This document shows, piece after piece, positions 1 to 6,646 of a stretch of 9,559 nt of DNA. The first letter of the stretch is position 1; each line of letters begins with the position of its first letter. The notes under the pieces are model-generated. The model did no database searches and was not told the origin of the DNA. It was given only the letters and a program-made list of their open reading frames with translations. The DNA comes from Candidatus Methylomirabilota bacterium (lineage in GTDB: Bacteria; Methylomirabilota; Methylomirabilia; Methylomirabilales; Methylomirabilaceae): contig PQAQ01000151.1 in NCBI GenBank assembly GCA_003105305.1, positions 15,805 to 25,363 of the forward strand. Direction: 5' to 3'. The position numbers were made by a program, and so were the translations under genes.

Positions 1-839
1 AGCGCCGCAATCCCCACTGCCAACAAGCCGACCTTGACGACAAGCGCGATAAAAGCCACCGCCAGCGCAAGCGGCGTCACCGCCAGAGCCACACCCCACG
101 GGAAAAACAGATTTGACAGCAGCGCCAGGAAGATCAGGAGCTTCATCCCCGCAGCCCATTCGATCAGCGCCAGATACCGTCCCGAGTACTCCAGCACCAT
201 CGCCTCATGGATCATCGTCAGCTCCAGGTGCGTTGCCGGATTATCGACCGGTAATCGTCCCGTCTCTGCAAGCGCAACGATAAAAAATGCCAGAAAGGCC
301 AGTAAGTGTCCGGGGGTGAGCAACAAGAGCGAATCGACCGCGCCGCGCCTGACGATCTCATCCAGGTCCGTATTCCCGACGCGCAGCGCGATCGCGAAGA
401 TCGCGATCATCACGGTCGGCTCGGCCAGGGCGGCAACGGCCATCTCTCGACTCGATCCCATGCCGCCGAACCCGCTCCCGGCATCCAGTCCCGCCAGCGC
501 CAGAAAGAAGGTGCCGAGCAGGAACAGATACATCAATACGATGATATTGCCGAGAAAACCGAGCGGTGTCCGGATTGTAAGCAGGGGAATCAGCAGCGCC
601 GACACGAGCATCGTGGCAACAAGCAGGTATGGCGTAAATCCGAAGATCCACGAGGTAGTCTCCGATACGACTGCGTCTTTGGTCAGAAGCTTGCGTAGAT
701 CGGCGTACGGTTGCAGCACACCGGCGCCGCGCCGTCCTTGCAGCCGCGCCTTGACACGTCGAACCAGCCCCACCAGGAGCGGCGCGCCGAGTCCGACGAT
801 CAGCAATTGAGCCATTTCGATCAGGATCTGCGCAATCAT
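1..839 (-). CDS. hyfC: HyfC/HycD-type membrane subunit of a group 4 hydrogenase-like complex (partial, 3' end off window)
   Basis: This is the membrane anchor subunit of formate hydrogenlyase / hydrogenase-4 complexes, homologous to NuoH (ND1) of complex I. In that family it couples the peripheral iron-sulfur arm to the proton-pumping membrane arm. The reading frame is open from the ATG at 839 to the window edge: 279 codons plus two bases, against about 305-315 residues for E. coli HycD/HyfC, so only the last few dozen residues are missing. Visible family motifs are GRRGAGVLQPYADL near residues 35-48, a GSSREM motif in the middle of the protein, and a long conserved loop at about 192-222 beginning ETGRLPVDNPATHLELT and ending IHEAMVLEYSGR. 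These resemble HyfC more closely than NuoH. Several hydrophobic helices surround them. The ATG lies 7 bases after the hyfB stop, so the two genes are surely cotranscribed. The Shine-Dalgarno is weak (AAGGCG), suggesting coupled translation. Confidence 0.93.
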   Translation of the reverse strand, partial: MIAQILIEMAQLLIVGLGAPLLVGLVRRVKARLQGRRGAGVLQPYADLRKLLTKDAVVSETTSWIFGFTPYLLVATMLVSALLIPLLTIRTPLGFLGNIIVLMYLFLLGTFFLALAGLDAGSGFGGMGSSREMAVAALAEPTVMIAIFAIALRVGNTDLDEIVRRGAVDSLLLLTPGHLLAFLAFFIVALAETGRLPVDNPATHLELTMIHEAMVLEYSGRYLALIEWAAGMKLLIFLALLSNLFFPWGVALAVTPLALAVAFIALVVKVGLLAVGIAA

Positions 840-846
840 CGCCTTG

Positions 847-2883
847 CTACCGCGCCAGCACCAGCAGGACGACCAGCGCCACAAAGATGTACATCAGGTA
901 CAGGTGCACGTTCCCCGACTGTACGATACGCGCCCGCTGCGCGCTGCGCCGCACAAGCCGGGAGATCGGACCGTACAGGGTCTCCTCGAAGATCGAGCGC
1001 GTCTCATTGCGATAGGCGATTGTCTCGACGAACAATCGGGATTCCGGGTGGAATTGGATGTCCAGTTCCTTAACCGGGCGATACAGCAGCCCAAACACCC
1101 GCTTGAACGGATTAGCAAACGCGGTCCCGGTGTATTCAAAGCGCGACGTCTGCAGCGCGCGCCCGCACCCCCATGTCTCGAAGGCGCGCCGCCCTGTCTT
1201 CGCGCCGATGATGCGCAAGGCGAGCGGAGCCAGCGCCAGCAACGACGCCAACGCAGCCGCGATCCACAGCGGCGATACGAAGGCGAAGGCGTCATTGATC
1301 ACGATCTCGTGCCAGTTGACACGCGCATCTGCAAAGGTCCCTGTCAGGTCGGCCGCTGTCCCATTGAGAAGACTCAACAGACCGACCGGCGCCACCCCAA
1401 GCGCCAGACACGCGACCGCAGACATCGCCATCGTCCCACGCATCATCCGGGGTGTCTCCTTCGCCTGGGTAGCCTGTTCGCTGCGCGGGAGAGCCAAAAA
1501 GGAAATCCCGAAGGCCTTGACGAAACAGGCCGCCGCAAGCCCGCCCGTTAATGCGAGTGCGGCGATCGACAATGCAAAGAGCAGATTGATTCCTGTGACC
1601 GGAATTTGAAAGCTGAGGAGCAGCGATTGAAACAGCAGCCACTCGCTGAGAAAGCCGTTGAACGGCGGCAGCGCCGCAATCGCGATCGATCCGACAAGGA
1701 AGCAGGCTGCAGTTTGCGGCATCCGTTTGATGAGCCCGCCCATCTCCTCCATGTTGCGGGTTCCGGTCGCGTGGACGACGGCGCCGGCACCCATAAAGAG
1801 GAGAGGTTTGAACACGGCATGATTGAGCGTGTGGTACAGACTCGCCACCAGGGCGAGCGAGGCCAGGGCGTCGAGATGATAGCTCTGAAACAGCATCCCG
1901 GCTCCTACTCCAAGCAGGATGATGCCGATGTTCTCGACGCTGGAATAGGCAAGCAGACACTTGAGATCCTGTTCGACCAACGCATACAGCACGCCGAGCA
2001 CCGCGCTCATGGCCGCGACGACCAGTACCGCGCCGCCCCACCAGGACGCGCCGACCCCGAGCCAGTCGAACCCGATGCGGATCAGTCCGTAGACGCCGAG
2101 TTTAATCATCACCCCCGACATCATGGCCGACACGTGACTGGGCGCAGCCGGATGCGCTTTGGGGAGCCAGATGTGCAGGGGCACGACGCCCGCCTTGGTC
2201 CCGAAGCCAAGCGCCAGCAGGACGAATACCGTATGGTGCACGGGATCGCTGAGCGCCGCCGACGCGGCGCGCCATTCGCCCAGGTTCATTGTACCGGTTC
2301 CATGCGCCATCAGGAGGAAGCCGATCAGCAGGCACGCGAAGCCGGCATGCGTCGTCACCAGATAGAGCCAGCCCGCGTACTGCGTCTCCCGGTGCTCAGC
2401 CTCGGTCATGACGAGGAAATACGACGCCAGTGACATGGTCTCCCACATGACCAGAAAGGTCAGGACGTTGCAGGCCAGCGCGACGAGCATCATCCCGGCG
2501 AGAAAGACGTTAAACGCAAGCCCCATCCCCGCTAGCGACGACCGACCCTCATAGGCATGGGTATAGGCAATAGCATAGATCGCCGACGGGATCGCCGCCG
2601 TTGCAATGACCAGGACAAAGAACGCGCTGAGACGATCCATGCCCAGAGAGAATCCGCCGACAGGAAGGAGTGCCGGAATCGTCACATCCAGCGTCCCGCC
2701 GGCCAGACCCGCAACGCCGAGGGCAAACGCCGCTATAGCGCCGAGAAGCGCGCCCGCATGCCCCACCCATCGCGAAACGCCTGGCCGGCACGCCGCGAGT
2801 ACCGCCCCCACCGCGCCGACCCCGAAGCCGCCGAGCGCCAGAAGCAGCAGATTTAGCGTCAGTGCCTCACCCGCTGTCGTCAT
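847..2883 (-). CDS. hyfB: HyfB/HycC-type proton-translocating membrane subunit (NuoL/MrpA antiporter family)
   Basis: This is a large integral membrane subunit of hydrogenase-4 / formate hydrogenlyase-like complexes, related to the antiporter-like subunits NuoL/M/N and MrpA/D, which are thought to move protons or sodium ions. It has 678 residues, close to the length of E. coli HyfB, and is hydrophobic almost throughout. The pump residues of the family are present: Glu148 in MWETMSLASYFLV, Lys230 in GFGTKAGVVPLHIWLPKAHP, Lys261, the helix-breaking HTLNHAVFKP at 351-360, and Glu414 in PPFNGFLSEW. A C-terminal extension with WGCGRALQTSRFEYT near 571-585 and a final membrane helix at about 659-677 is characteristic of HyfB rather than NuoL. 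The start is well fixed: two in-frame TGA codons lie almost directly upstream of the ATG at 2883. It begins 25 bases after the small-subunit stop. Confidence 0.95.
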   Translation of the reverse strand: MTTAGEALTLNLLLLALGGFGVGAVGAVLAACRPGVSRWVGHAGALLGAIAAFALGVAGLAGGTLDVTIPALLPVGGFSLGMDRLSAFFVLVIATAAIPSAIYAIAYTHAYEGRSSLAGMGLAFNVFLAGMMLVALACNVLTFLVMWETMSLASYFLVMTEAEHRETQYAGWLYLVTTHAGFACLLIGFLLMAHGTGTMNLGEWRAASAALSDPVHHTVFVLLALGFGTKAGVVPLHIWLPKAHPAAPSHVSAMMSGVMIKLGVYGLIRIGFDWLGVGASWWGGAVLVVAAMSAVLGVLYALVEQDLKCLLAYSSVENIGIILLGVGAGMLFQSYHLDALASLALVASLYHTLNHAVFKPLLFMGAGAVVHATGTRNMEEMGGLIKRMPQTAACFLVGSIAIAALPPFNGFLSEWLLFQSLLLSFQIPVTGINLLFALSIAALALTGGLAAACFVKAFGISFLALPRSEQATQAKETPRMMRGTMAMSAVACLALGVAPVGLLSLLNGTAADLTGTFADARVNWHEIVINDAFAFVSPLWIAAALASLLALAPLALRIIGAKTGRRAFETWGCGRALQTSRFEYTGTAFANPFKRVFGLLYRPVKELDIQFHPESRLFVETIAYRNETRSIFEETLYGPISRLVRRSAQRARIVQSGNVHLYLMYIFVALVVLLVLAR

Positions 2884-2908
2884 GACTCATCATCGCATCG
2901 CCCGCGGG

Positions 2909-3442
2909 TCATACATGCTGGGGGCCACCCCGCCTGCCAAGCGCCGCCAGGATCCCGGCCAGAATCATCGCCGGGGTCGGCGGGCAGCCGTCGACAACCA
3001 CATCGACCGGCACAATGGCCGACACGGGCCCGACCACCCCATAGCCGCCCGCGAAGATCCCGCAGTCTCTGGCGCAATCGCCGACGGCGACCACGATCTT
3101 CGGATCGGGGGTCGCGTCATAGGTGCGCCTGAGAGGATCGGCCATATTGCGCGTCACCGGACCCGTGACCAACAGACAATCCGCGTGGCGCGGCGAGGCG
3201 ACAAAATGCATTCCAAATCGCTCCAGGTCGTAGTAGGGATTATTCAGCGCCCCGATCTCCAGCTCGCACCCGTTGCACGAGCCCGCGTCTACTTCTCGGA
3301 TATGGAGCGAGCGCCCGAACAGGCGCCGCGCGCGCTCGTCAAGCTGCCGCGCCATAGTCTCGATCTGCCTGTCGTCATCCGCCGCGACCAGCGGTTCGGT
3401 GACCACCGACGTGGTTCGGATCTTTCTCAAGAGCGCCAGCAT
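2909..3442 (-). CDS. Hydrogenase-4/complex-I-like Fe-S small subunit (HyfI/HycG/NuoB family)
   Basis: This soluble small subunit carries the iron-sulfur cluster next to the active site in group 4 [NiFe] hydrogenases and the equivalent N2 cluster in NuoB. It has 177 residues. Four candidate cluster ligands are visible: Cys56 and Cys59 in GSCNGCELEIGALNNPYYD, Cys123 in VGDCARDCGIF and Cys153 in DGCPPTP. The spaced CxxC pair is the hydrogenase form; NuoB of complex I has adjacent cysteines. So this belongs to the HyfI/HycG branch, as its neighbours do. Cys127 is an additional cysteine close to the third ligand. The first 40 or so residues form a charged extension without a signal peptide, so a cytoplasmic location is expected. 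The ATG at 3442 is preceded by GGAGG (3459-3455) at a long spacing of 12 bases. The gene follows the ArsR gene by 54 bases and leads the structural genes. Confidence 0.92.
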   Translation of the reverse strand: MLALLRKIRTTSVVTEPLVAADDDRQIETMARQLDERARRLFGRSLHIREVDAGSCNGCELEIGALNNPYYDLERFGMHFVASPRHADCLLVTGPVTRNMADPLRRTYDATPDPKIVVAVGDCARDCGIFAGGYGVVGPVSAIVPVDVVVDGCPPTPAMILAGILAALGRRGGPQHV

Positions 3443-3496
3443 CTCAATCCGATTCCTCCAATAACCTCACGGCGCCCAGAGGCGTGCGTGTCCCCC

Positions 3497-3847
3497 TCAA
3501 CGGCGCTTGGGCGCCTGCGCCTGCTCAAGTCGTATCTCCTCAAGCATCCCGCGAACACCGATCAGGTGGTTGTTAAAGATTTCTCTCGCCGCGTCAAGCA
3601 GCTTGAAAAGGGACGGGTCGCTCACGGAATAGTAGACACTCGACCCCTCCTTACGGGCCATCACAATCCCCTTATTGCGAAGGACGGCGAGCTGCTGCGA
3701 GGCGTTGGCCGGCTCAATCGAGAATTGCCGGCTGATCTCGTTGACCGTCAGCTCTCCGGCGCGCAACGCATCCAGGATCGAGATCCTCAGCGGGTGCGCC
3801 AGCGCCTTAAAGAAGTCGGCCTTGAAGTTGCTCAGTTGTTGTCTCAT
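3497..3847 (-). CDS. ArsR-family winged-helix repressor, first gene of the hydrogenase-like operon
   Basis: This is a 116-residue helix-turn-helix regulator. It contains the ArsR landmark FKALAHPLRISILDAL at about 12-27, a recognition helix region SIEPANASQQLAVLRNKGIV at about 43-62, and a wing with ARKEGSSVYYSV at about 64-75. It has no cysteine anywhere and lacks the ELCVCDL metal/thiol site of classical ArsR and SmtB, so it is unlikely to sense metals by thiols. The sequence resembles what I recall of M. tuberculosis Rv0081, a hypoxia-linked regulator that also heads an operon of hydrogenase-like subunits (inference from memory). The ATG at 3847 is preceded by GGGAGG with only 2 bases of spacing, which is tight, but no better start is visible in frame. 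An AT-rich palindrome and promoter lie just upstream, consistent with autoregulation. Confidence 0.93.
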   Translation of the reverse strand: MRQQLSNFKADFFKALAHPLRISILDALRAGELTVNEISRQFSIEPANASQQLAVLRNKGIVMARKEGSSVYYSVSDPSLFKLLDAAREIFNNHLIGVRGMLEEIRLEQAQAPKRR

Positions 3848-3885
3848 CGCCTCCCAACGTTCAGACGTGCGAGTTATCGCATCTG

Positions 3886-3901
3886 CATATATTCATATAT
3901 G
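3886..3901. promoter_or_regulatory. Perfect 7-2-7 inverted repeat, probable ArsR operator
   Basis: The sequence CATATAT-TC-ATATATG is a perfect inverted repeat with 7-base arms and a 2-base centre, set in otherwise GC-rich DNA. ArsR-family operators are typically AT-rich imperfect repeats with a two-base centre containing TTCATAT-like cores, and this matches. It sits 38 bases upstream of the arsR start and overlaps the likely -10 box of the leftward promoter, where a bound dimer would block transcription. It also abuts a TATACT (3902-3907) that could serve a rightward promoter. Binding is inferred, not shown. Confidence 0.7.
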
Positions 3902-3926
3902 TATACTCTTTGTGCCCCTTTGTCAA
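3898..3926 (-). promoter_or_regulatory. Leftward promoter for the arsR-hyf operon
   Basis: A consensus -35 box TTGACA lies at 3926-3921 on the minus strand. At 17 bases spacing comes TACATA (3903-3898), a modest -10; at 15 bases TATACA is a better hexamer match. Which is used cannot be settled by eye. Either candidate overlaps or abuts the inverted repeat at 3886-3901. Transcription would start roughly 40 bases before the arsR ATG. Confidence 0.6.
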
Positions 3927-4017
3927 TGGCGCAACGGCCGTCCCTGTCTTCACGACTTTCAAACGGGCCACACTTCTGGGATACTGGCGTGGAACACGAT
4001 CGAACAAAGAGGCGCAT

Positions 4018-4728
4018 ATGAGCGAGTGGAAGGAGCGGCGGATCGCGGGACCCTATCGGCCGGGCGAGGAGCGGGAGACACGGCACAGCCTTCTCAGCGA
4101 CACGCTTCTGCGCCTGATACGCGAAGAGTCGCTGCCCGAGCGGACCGTGCTGGATGTCGGGTGCGGCAACGGGCGTTTGACATTCGCCCTGGCGGGAGAG
4201 GCCGGCCGCATCATCGGCATCGACCGGTCGGATCAGGCGATCGCGCAGGCGAGTCGGCGCGCGCGCGCCGATGGTCTCGATCATGTCACCTTTGTGTGCG
4301 GCGATGCGGAGCGGATCGACTACGGCGGGCTGGGGCCGATCGACCTGGTGGTCGCCCATCTGTGCATGTCCGACGAGATCCTTCGACGGGCGGGCGGCGT
4401 CCTGGCGCCGGGCTGCGCTGTCGTCTTTTCCACCCTGCATAAAGACCAATGGCAGGAGAGCGGCAGAAGTTCCCGATTCGCGTACGGAGAACCTGATGTC
4501 GAAACGGCGCTTGCCGCCGCAGGATTCGTCCCCGTCTATCTCGAGGTCGAACGCCACCTGCTGTCGTTTTCCGCGGCGACCGACGCCCTAGCCTATCTGG
4601 AGGAGTCGGGTCTCACAAGTAAATGGAAGGCGGAAAGCCGCTGGGATGGGTTTCTGGGCTATCTGGAGCGCGGCGGGCGAGAGTTGACGATCAGGGCTCG
4701 TGTGACGGTGAAAGCGCGCAGGCGATAA
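4018..4728 (+). CDS. Class I SAM-dependent methyltransferase, substrate unknown
   Basis: This is a 236-residue Rossmann-fold methyltransferase. Motif I is VLDVGCGNGRLTFALA at about 44-59, binding S-adenosylmethionine; the acidic end of strand 2 is GIDRSDQAI with Asp69; CGDAERIDY at 94-102 would contact the adenine; IDLVVAHLCM at 108-117 is motif IV-like. The C-terminal third is less typical and holds no catalytic motif that I recognise, so the substrate cannot be named. The ATG at 4018 is chosen because AGAGG (4008-4012) sits 5 bases ahead; the frame also extends to a TTG at 3910, but that would run through the promoter region with an atypical peptide. It is transcribed away from arsR and its end overlaps the end of queG by 38 bases on the opposite strand. 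A TATACT at 3902-3907 could be its -10, without a good -35. Confidence 0.88.
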   Translation: MSEWKERRIAGPYRPGEERETRHSLLSDTLLRLIREESLPERTVLDVGCGNGRLTFALAGEAGRIIGIDRSDQAIAQASRRARADGLDHVTFVCGDAERIDYGGLGPIDLVVAHLCMSDEILRRAGGVLAPGCAVVFSTLHKDQWQESGRSSRFAYGEPDVETALAAAGFVPVYLEVERHLLSFSAATDALAYLEESGLTSKWKAESRWDGFLGYLERGGRELTIRARVTVKARRR

Positions 4729-5881
4729 TCGCCTGCGCGATCTCCGCGTACGCATCGGGATCGGTCTCGCGGGTGCGCGCATCCTCGAGCGCCGCGCGCG
4801 CGTCGGTCGTGCCGATCCGTCCTAGGGCCCAAGCGGCGTGGCTTCGAACCAACGGCTCCGAATCGGACAGGGCCTTCACGAGAGCCGGGACCGATTCCTC
4901 GGCGCCGATGTTGCCAAGCGCCACGGCGACGTTTCGCAGCAAGCCCCGCCTCTTGGAACGCTTAATGGGACTCCCTTTGAATCGCAACCGAAACGATTCG
5001 TCATCAAGCGCAAGGAGAGGGATCAGCGCCGGCGCATGCAGGCCGTCACGGGGCTGATACGCGGGCTCATTCGAGGCGACGATATTGACATTGTACGGGC
5101 AGACGTCCTGGCAGATGTCGCAGCCGAAGATATGATCGCCGATCAGTGGCCGTATCTCGGTCGGGATGCTCCCCTTCAGCTCGATCGTCAGGTATGAGAT
5201 GCAGCGGCGGGCGTCCAGTCGAAAGGGGGCGACAAAGGCATCGGTCGGGCAGGCCTTCAGACACAGGTCGCACGAACCGCATCGGTCCCTGATCGGCTGT
5301 TCCGCCGGCAACTCCAGGCTTACGAACAGCTCACCCAAAAAGAAGTACGAGCCGTGCTTCGGGGAGATGAGGAGCGTATTCTTGCCGATCCACCCGATTC
5401 CGGCCCGGACCGCCACCTCCCGTTCCAGCACCGGTCCCGTATCGACATAGACCTTGCCCTGGACCTCTCCACCGACGGCGCCGCGAATCCATCCCAGCAA
5501 CGACTCAAGCCTGCGCTCCATCATCGCGTGGTAGTCGTCCCCCCAGGCGTAGCGGGAAATCCATCCTCTGGGTACGCCTGAGTCGTGAGTCTCGCGAGGG
5601 AAGGGGGTCGCGTAGCGCATGGCGACGGACACGACCGAGCGCGCCCACGGCATCCAAATGTTCGGGTGGCGTCTGGCCTGCTCGGTGCGCGCCATATAGG
5701 CCATTTCGCCGCTATAGCCCGCCTGCAGCCAGTCGGCGAATGCCTGTTCATGAGGAGGGTCTTCGACGGACGCGATGCCGACGAGCTCGAACCCCAGCCC
5801 GCGGGCCTCTTCTTTGATCGCCCGGGCCAACCGCTCAGGGTGTGGCGCGACGACGCCGAGTTCCCGCGGCTTCACGGTCAT
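4691..5881 (-). CDS. queG: Epoxyqueuosine reductase QueG with C-terminal HEAT repeats
   Basis: QueG is a cobalamin-dependent, iron-sulfur enzyme that reduces epoxyqueuosine to queuosine in the wobble position of GUN-anticodon tRNAs, in the cytoplasm. The 396-residue product shows the full architecture. An N-terminal domain includes the conserved VDTGPVLEREVAVRAGIGWI near 146-165, with Asp147 as the likely catalytic acid. Two [4Fe-4S] clusters are served by Cys201, 204, 207 and 211 (CGSCDLCLKACP) and Cys227, 254, 257 and 261 (GCDICQDVCPYN). A HEAT-like tRNA-binding tail spans about 314-388, with RNVAVALGNIG and SHAAWALGRIG. No key residue is missing. It starts 6 bases after the DUF72 gene, so it is read as part of that unit. 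The ATG at 5881 lacks a close Shine-Dalgarno; AAGG lies about 13 bases or more upstream and a GTG two codons on is a possible alternative. Confidence 0.96.
   Translation of the reverse strand: MTVKPRELGVVAPHPERLARAIKEEARGLGFELVGIASVEDPPHEQAFADWLQAGYSGEMAYMARTEQARRHPNIWMPWARSVVSVAMRYATPFPRETHDSGVPRGWISRYAWGDDYHAMMERRLESLLGWIRGAVGGEVQGKVYVDTGPVLEREVAVRAGIGWIGKNTLLISPKHGSYFFLGELFVSLELPAEQPIRDRCGSCDLCLKACPTDAFVAPFRLDARRCISYLTIELKGSIPTEIRPLIGDHIFGCDICQDVCPYNVNIVASNEPAYQPRDGLHAPALIPLLALDDESFRLRFKGSPIKRSKRRGLLRNVAVALGNIGAEESVPALVKALSDSEPLVRSHAAWALGRIGTTDARAALEDARTRETDPDAYAEIAQAIIACALSPSHEP
4715..4739. repeat. 25-bp palindrome at the convergent methyltransferase/queG junction
   Basis: Twelve-base arms beginning CGCGCAGGCGAT mirror each other around a single central A, with no mismatch. 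As RNA it would fold into an 11-bp GC-rich stem with a three-base loop. On the plus strand that loop is exactly the TAA stop of the methyltransferase (4726-4728). It also lies within the last codons of queG. No run of T follows on either strand, so it is not a classical intrinsic terminator. A bidirectional transcript-end or RNA-stability hairpin is plausible. Confidence 0.65.
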
Positions 5882-5887
5882 CGACGG

Positions 5888-6646
5888 TCAGCGCGCCGCC
5901 TTAACGATTCGCAGCCGCGACCGCTCCGACCGTTCCGCCAGCAGCGCCTGGAATCGAACCGCATCCTCGGCCATAAAGAGATTATTGAACAGACAGTAGG
6001 TAGGTAGATCGCCGCCACACGCCGCCTTCAACCGCTCAAGGTCCGCATCGGTGTGGACATATCGGTAGCCGGTGAGGCCGTGCAGCCGAAAGTAGCGGAT
6101 CGCGCCATGACGCGCAGGCTCCTTGAGCGGATCGACCACATGAATCAGATCGACCTCGCGGCACAGACCCTGGATGGTGTCCGCCGACCAGTCCCCCCGC
6201 GGCTCCCAGGCGGCATACCAGCCGGCGCGGTCGATCGTCGCGAAGAAGCGGCGCAGGTGTGCGATATGTTCGGCGGTCGGCGTAAAGCTCGGCGGACACT
6301 GAAAGACGATGATGGAGGCGCCCAGGGCCGTCGCAAACGCCCGCGTCCTGGCCCAGGCGTCGAGAACCTCCTCCGTCGGTCGGAACGCGCCATAACGATC
6401 TTTGAATTCATGCGGAATCGGTTTCGTGAGGCGGCGATAGGTCGGACTCGAAGGCTCGTGCGTGATGAGCTGCCAGGCCTTCATGGTAAATTCAAATCCG
6501 GCCGGCGCCTCGGCTCGCCATCGGGCTCCCGTGCTGACCCGCGGGAGTTTATAAAAGGTCTGTTGTATCTCGACGACCGGGAAGGTGTCAGCGTAATCGC
6601 GCCGCCCTATGGCGAAGCCACAGGTTCCGACCTTGACCCGGCTCAC
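5888..6646 (-). CDS. DUF72 / YecE-family protein
   Basis: This is a 252-residue protein of the DUF72 (YecE) family, predicted to form a TIM barrel; its biochemical role is not established. Family motifs run in order: VGTCGF at 6-11, VEIQQTFYK at 25-33, FTMKAWQLITH at 53-63, FQCPPSF at 115-121, AWEPRG near 146-151, HVVDP at 169-173, YFRLHG at 185-190 and YCLFNNLFMAEDA at 217-229. Length is normal and no frameshift is seen. The start codon is GTG at 6646, overlapping the TGA of the preceding zinc-ribbon gene as GTGA, a layout typical of translational coupling. It is followed by queG after 6 bases. The pairing with a tRNA modification enzyme may simply reflect a housekeeping operon. Confidence 0.92.
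   Translation of the reverse strand: MSRVKVGTCGFAIGRRDYADTFPVVEIQQTFYKLPRVSTGARWRAEAPAGFEFTMKAWQLITHEPSSPTYRRLTKPIPHEFKDRYGAFRPTEEVLDAWARTRAFATALGASIIVFQCPPSFTPTAEHIAHLRRFFATIDRAGWYAAWEPRGDWSADTIQGLCREVDLIHVVDPLKEPARHGAIRYFRLHGLTGYRYVHTDADLERLKAACGGDLPTYCLFNNLFMAEDAVRFQALLAERSERSRLRIVKAAR

Noticed and set aside
390..408. Inverted repeat GATCGCGA-AGA-TCGCGATC, with a GCGATCGC octamer
   Set aside because: It lies inside the HyfC/HycD reading frame and encodes a hydrophobic Ile-Ala-Ile-Phe-Ala-Ile-Ala run; it is explained by codon choice, and I see no second GCGATCGC copy in the window that would suggest an iterated element.
34..810. Long plus-strand open frame opposite the HyfC/HycD gene
   Set aside because: Its protein has low-complexity Ser/Arg/Pro composition and no domain, whereas the minus strand carries clear HyfC motifs; it is a shadow of a high-GC gene.
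3910..4017. N-terminal extension of the methyltransferase to TTG 3910
   Set aside because: The extra 36 residues overlap the arsR promoter and resemble no methyltransferase N-terminus; ATG 4018 has a proper ribosome binding site.
2606..4021. Plus-strand open frame of about 470 codons across hyfB, the small subunit and arsR
   Set aside because: It is antisense to three recognised genes and their promoter, with a composition typical of antisense GC-rich frames and no recognisable motif.
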